From the NCBI GenBank assembly GCA_025201805.1, contig MU619250.1:21300-85299 (forward strand): a DNA stretch of 64,000 nucleotides, read 5' to 3'. The translations under genes were made by a program, and so were the position numbers. Shown in pieces: positions 60,517 to 64,000 of this stretch (position 1 is the first letter of the stretch; every line of letters starts with the position of its first letter). The DNA is from Parasitella parasitica (Eukaryota; Mucoromycota; Mucoromycetes; Mucorales; Mucoraceae). The notes under the pieces are model-generated. The model made no database searches and was not told the origin of the DNA. It saw only the letters and a list, made by a program, of their open reading frames with translations.

Positions 60517-62076
60517 TTAGTGATCATGTTCCTTTTCATTGGCCCAAATCTCGGCATTGCTCTTCGCTACTTGATTCATTAAACCAACCTGATCAGCCAC
60601 AGACTTGAGCGCACCCAAGACAACGCCGTTGCCAGTGGAAAAGTTGTACATGTAGTAGTGAAGGCCAACTTGGTCGCAAAATTCTCTCACCAGCGGTACA
60701 CATTGACGCAAGTTGTGGCGAGGCAGTCTAGGAAACAAATGGTGCACTGCTTGGTACTGTAATCCGCCATGAAACCAGTCAAGCCACTCTGGGCAATCAA
60801 CATCCATTGTAGTGCGTAGCATTTTAGCTGCAAACGGCTCGGTTGGACCTCTGTCCTCGGTAGACATGCCAAAATGGGATAATGTAATTTGCACATGCAG
60901 TGGAAAAGTCAGCATATAAGAAACCATGAGATAGGCTAAACGAATGTTCCAGGTGGGTAGGGTCGACAGCAGAGAGCCAAACCACACAAAAAAAAAGGTG
61001 ATGCCAACCAGCTCCAGTGTTCTTGTACGGACGTTCTTGCAGGTCAAAAGGTACATAAACGATAGCCGATGCAAATTGAACCTTCCAAAGGACAGGACAA
61101 GGTAATACAGATAGTGCTGGTGTCTGATAAAGAAGCGAGAAGCGGCGTCAAACTTCAAAACTCGGTTGTAGTAGGTAGAGTAGATGCTGTTGAAGAATTT
61201 CGCTGTGATGGCAAAAAACGGTATATGTTGGATATCTGGGTCGTGTTCGGGATGATTTGTCACAATATGATGCACATTGTGGTTGTCTTTCCACCAGCCC
61301 AGGCTGAGCCCGCCTATAAAGTCTGCAATAATGACACCAATGATATGGTCGATTTCTGACCTGCCAGTGATTTCGTTGTGCCCCGCATCATGAGCAGTAA
61401 ACACTAGCTGGTGCCAGAACATGGCCATGAAAGCAGCGCCTGCCATGTAGTGCCATGTTTCTGTTCCTTTCAGCGTAAACCACAGCGACAGAAAGATGAA
61501 AAGAATGTATCGGCAGCATTCTCTTGCGTATTTCCAGTAGTTACATTTGAATAGTCCTCGTTCATAGAGCTCAGCTTCTAATTTTCTATATGCATCACGG
61601 ATTTGATCACCGTCTAAATCTTTTTGAAAAACTGCATCTGTTTTCAAGTCGTGTGAATGATGTTTATGCAGATCGTCTATGGCATCATCAAAGGCTCGTA
61701 AGGTTAAGCCGCCCTCCCAGGCTGCCGTTAGCACCGGCTTGGCCTCTTTCTTTGTGCTAGTGGGCTGATATTTCACTGACGCTGGCCTTATCACATCTGG
61801 CATGTAGTCGCCAATGCAGTATAAATTAATCATCTTTTCGTATACCTGCGGAGGGTGCATAGTCCGGATCTCATCAGTGACATCCCTGCCTAATGCGCTT
61901 TTTATTGCTGCTTCGCCGCCCGGATGTTTGGCCATGAAATTGTTGACTTTATAGACTTTTTGCTCATAAATAAATACAGAGTCCCCCTGTTTGATGATTT
62001 CTTGGAACTTTTCTGGCGTAATGATACGCGTTGAGTTTGATGATGGCAGTCTATCAGCAGCGGTGTTTGGTGGCAT
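60517..62076 (-). CDS. Cytochrome b5-fused front-end desaturase (probably sphingolipid delta-8)
   Basis: An intronless gene of 519 residues. The N-terminal cytochrome b5 domain has HPGG (His51) and NNFMAKHPGGEAAIKSALGR. The desaturase has three His boxes: HDAGH (229-233), HNVHH, and QAVHH within GGLQYQAVHHLFPRLPRHNL. The third-box Gln replaces His, as in b5-fused front-end desaturases, and the sequence around it resembles fungal delta-8 sphingolipid desaturases more than delta-6 enzymes. It would act in the ER membrane, adding a cis double bond to the long-chain base of glucosylceramide. Delta-6 activity cannot be excluded from sequence alone. It is one of few long intronless genes here. Confidence 0.93.
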   Translation of the reverse strand: MPPNTAADRLPSSNSTRIITPEKFQEIIKQGDSVFIYEQKVYKVNNFMAKHPGGEAAIKSALGRDVTDEIRTMHPPQVYEKMINLYCIGDYMPDVIRPASVKYQPTSTKKEAKPVLTAAWEGGLTLRAFDDAIDDLHKHHSHDLKTDAVFQKDLDGDQIRDAYRKLEAELYERGLFKCNYWKYARECCRYILFIFLSLWFTLKGTETWHYMAGAAFMAMFWHQLVFTAHDAGHNEITGRSEIDHIIGVIIADFIGGLSLGWWKDNHNVHHIVTNHPEHDPDIQHIPFFAITAKFFNSIYSTYYNRVLKFDAASRFFIRHQHYLYYLVLSFGRFNLHRLSFMYLLTCKNVRTRTLELVGITFFFVWFGSLLSTLPTWNIRLAYLMVSYMLTFPLHVQITLSHFGMSTEDRGPTEPFAAKMLRTTMDVDCPEWLDWFHGGLQYQAVHHLFPRLPRHNLRQCVPLVREFCDQVGLHYYMYNFSTGNGVVLGALKSVADQVGLMNQVAKSNAEIWANEKEHDH

Positions 62077-63929
62077 TATCTTAATATATAAAAAATTAAG
62101 TAAAAGAAAGGTAACAAGAAAGGGGATGAATGTCCAACGAGCTATTTAAGCAACAATAGGAATAAGAAAGAAAGGAACCACAAGAATTCAAGGGAGTTTT
62201 GTTGTACAGCTTTATATTTATATCTTTGGAGTTCTAATGCCGTTTTTGTGCAAATGTTAATTAAACAAACCAATCGTTCTTCATGGGGTGTTTCCAGCTA
62301 ACAACTCTATATTTCAGTCTATCATCGTATTATTGATATATAAAAGTTAAAATCCGTAGCAATAAATAGTAAACAATAAACAAAGAAGAAACGAGCTCTG
62401 TCTTTGTGTGTCTGGACAATCAACAGCGCCATAATCAAAAGTCCTGATTTACCATTGTCATTTACGCTTTCATAGTATAGATAGGAGAGGGCTGGATTTT
62501 GTTCTGCTGGAAGCGCATTTCATTATATAAGTGGCTCATGTAGGACGAGATCAAATATTGCTGTTTGTTGAGAAGCTTCTTTTTTTATTTGTATAAACAG
62601 ATGAAATATAATTGATCGTATTATTTATTTACCTTTGTTTTACATAATCCAACACAGCACGTCTTATTATGTGAGGTTACTTGGCGTTTAAATCAGACTT
62701 GGCAATTTAACCATCAAATACGCATCCTAATCAAATCAAGTCAATTTGTAAATCAAGGGTTTTATGCGTGTCAATTGACCAGGAAATAAGAAAAACCCCT
62801 TGCATCTTTGTATATGTAACCGGATCCTTGTACAGATCAGATACGGCAATATTCATGATTTATACAATATCAGATGCTATACCGTACTTCATTGTTACAC
62901 TAAATTGCTTGGTTGATTGACTATTTGCAAATGCTTGGTTTCCGTCCATTCCAATCATCATTTTCGACATGGTAATCGACACATTTAGGAAAACACGCTA
63001 CTTTTCAGTTGATTTTGGTACAAATTGCGGGGAAAGTATTGTACACCAACAAAACAAGAAGGTGCACTGATTATAACGGCAGCCATGGTTTTTTATATTG
63101 GTGTAGATGATAAAAATAAATAATAGCTGCATTTGATTGTTATTACAGGTTATCAAGTTAGGGTAGAAACTAAACTAGGTTGTTTCAGCTTATATTGTAT
63201 CAAATCATTCTACTTTTAAAACATAATGTTAATACTAGTAAAAATAAACTCTGAAAATTACACATCTATTGCCAAGCAATTTAATTTTAACAGTTCACAT
63301 GGATAAAAGTATATAGCCAACATATTTTATCTTGGCAGGTGGATCAATTTGAAAGACTGAAGTCGTTAATTTAAGATTACGTTTGCTGAAACTGGGATTT
63401 GAGTGTCTGTTTTAGCCAAGTATGTGTATTTGCCTAATGAATAATCTGAACACTTTTTGACCAAATGGTAATATTCTCATAGTACCTTTTCAATTTTGGT
63501 TATTTATAACTTATCCCACTGTACCTTAATCTTTTTTCACAATGCGAGGTGTTTCAATAAACAAATGCTTTGAAGCACAGTTGTTGTGCCAGAAAGGCAT
63601 GAGATTAAGCAATTATTAGATTGGTAATTCTTTGTATACAATGACAAGGAATAAGCTATTAATGTACAATAGAACATGTAATAAACTTGGTATGTAATAC
63701 CAAGTTCAATGTTTAACCATGATGACAAATAGTGTTACAATAGATATAATCTAGTATAAAAAGATGGCATTTTCTTATCAATAAAGTCATTAGTTTTTGT
63801 GTCTGATTTTATTTTTATAAAGTTATACATTTTTTTGAGCAAATTATATTTATACTGTGCTTCCACTCCCAATTTACCGAATTTTTGAAAACTCCGCCCA
63901 CTTTTTTGAATTGTTTTGGACATTTTTGT
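62077..63929. other. Gene-free stretch
   Basis: AT-rich; the only frames are short and of random-looking composition (63537-63728 and 63735-63923, minus). I see no gene, tRNA or repeat family here. Confidence 0.5.
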
Positions 63930-64000
63930 GAGGCTAAATTGCCCAAAAATTTGAGACTAATTTGACCAGATGTTTGAAGCTAATTTGACCAATTTTATGA
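63930..64000. repeat. 23-bp tandem repeat running off the window
   Basis: Three units start at 63930, 63953 and 63976; units 2 and 3 share CTAATTTGACCA and unit 1 is diverged (CTAAATTGCCCA). The next unit begins with GA at 63999 and continues past the edge, so the full array length is unknown. Confidence 0.85.

Overview
The window is nuclear DNA from a filamentous fungus, most probably an early-diverging one (Mucoromycota, Mucorales-like). This is inferred from AT-rich DNA, dense intron-rich genes (introns mostly 40-95 bp with GT-AG ends and short UTRs), and a gene set that yeasts have partly lost: DHX35, a USP39/Sad1 orthologue, TRAX, GMF, TXNDC17-type thioredoxin, thymine-DNA glycosylase, allantoicase and a receiver-plus-PDE cAMP phosphodiesterase. 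No bacterial, organellar or tRNA/rRNA features were seen. All splice structures were worked out by hand from reading frame, splice-site consensus and remembered family conservation; none was checked by a search.

Layout. 1-11.8 kb: ENA-type cation ATPase (+), SDR reductase (-), FHA/forkhead factor (-) divergent from the USP39-like splicing protein (+), then a seven-exon GMF gene (-) and a thioredoxin-like protein (+). 12.3-16.4 kb is accessory DNA: two diverged direct copies of a repeat flank a zinc-finger gene broken by an in-frame TGA, next to a nested minisatellite and an assembly gap. 17.9-26.7 kb: allantoicase (+), TRAX (+), POT-family peptide transporter (-, with a 6-bp microexon), a second gap, ESCRT-III VPS20/CHMP6 (-) and epsilon-COP (-). 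27-31.4 kb: a relic of an M13 peptidase, a small secreted beta/gamma-crystallin-like protein, and one unrecognised gene.

31.6-46 kb: RNA polymerase III subunit RPC82 (-), thymine-DNA glycosylase (-), cAMP phosphodiesterase with an N-terminal receiver-like module (-), glucosamine-6-phosphate deaminase (+), the polyadenylation WD40 protein Pfs2/WDR33 (+) and DHX35 helicase (-). 46-57.7 kb: Nup155/Nup170 (-), a TVP38/DedA membrane protein (+), a BRI3/LITAF-like protein (-), a MATE transporter (-), mitoribosomal mS41 (+), a Rieske-domain protein (-) and a coiled-coil protein (-). 58.8-62 kb: secreted GH18 chitinase (+) and a cytochrome-b5-fused front-end desaturase (-). The last 1.9 kb has no gene and ends in a 23-bp tandem repeat.

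The genes do not form a cluster with one function. They are ordinary housekeeping genes, with themes in RNA processing (Sad1, WDR33, DHX35), membrane traffic (VPS20, COPE, TVP38), nitrogen and amino-sugar use (allantoicase, peptide transporter, GlcN6P deaminase, chitinase) and signalling (PDE, forkhead). The most unusual items are two GC-AG introns sharing a GCAAGT donor, the 6-bp microexon, the receiver-PDE fusion, and the repeat-flanked zinc-finger gene with an internal TGA.
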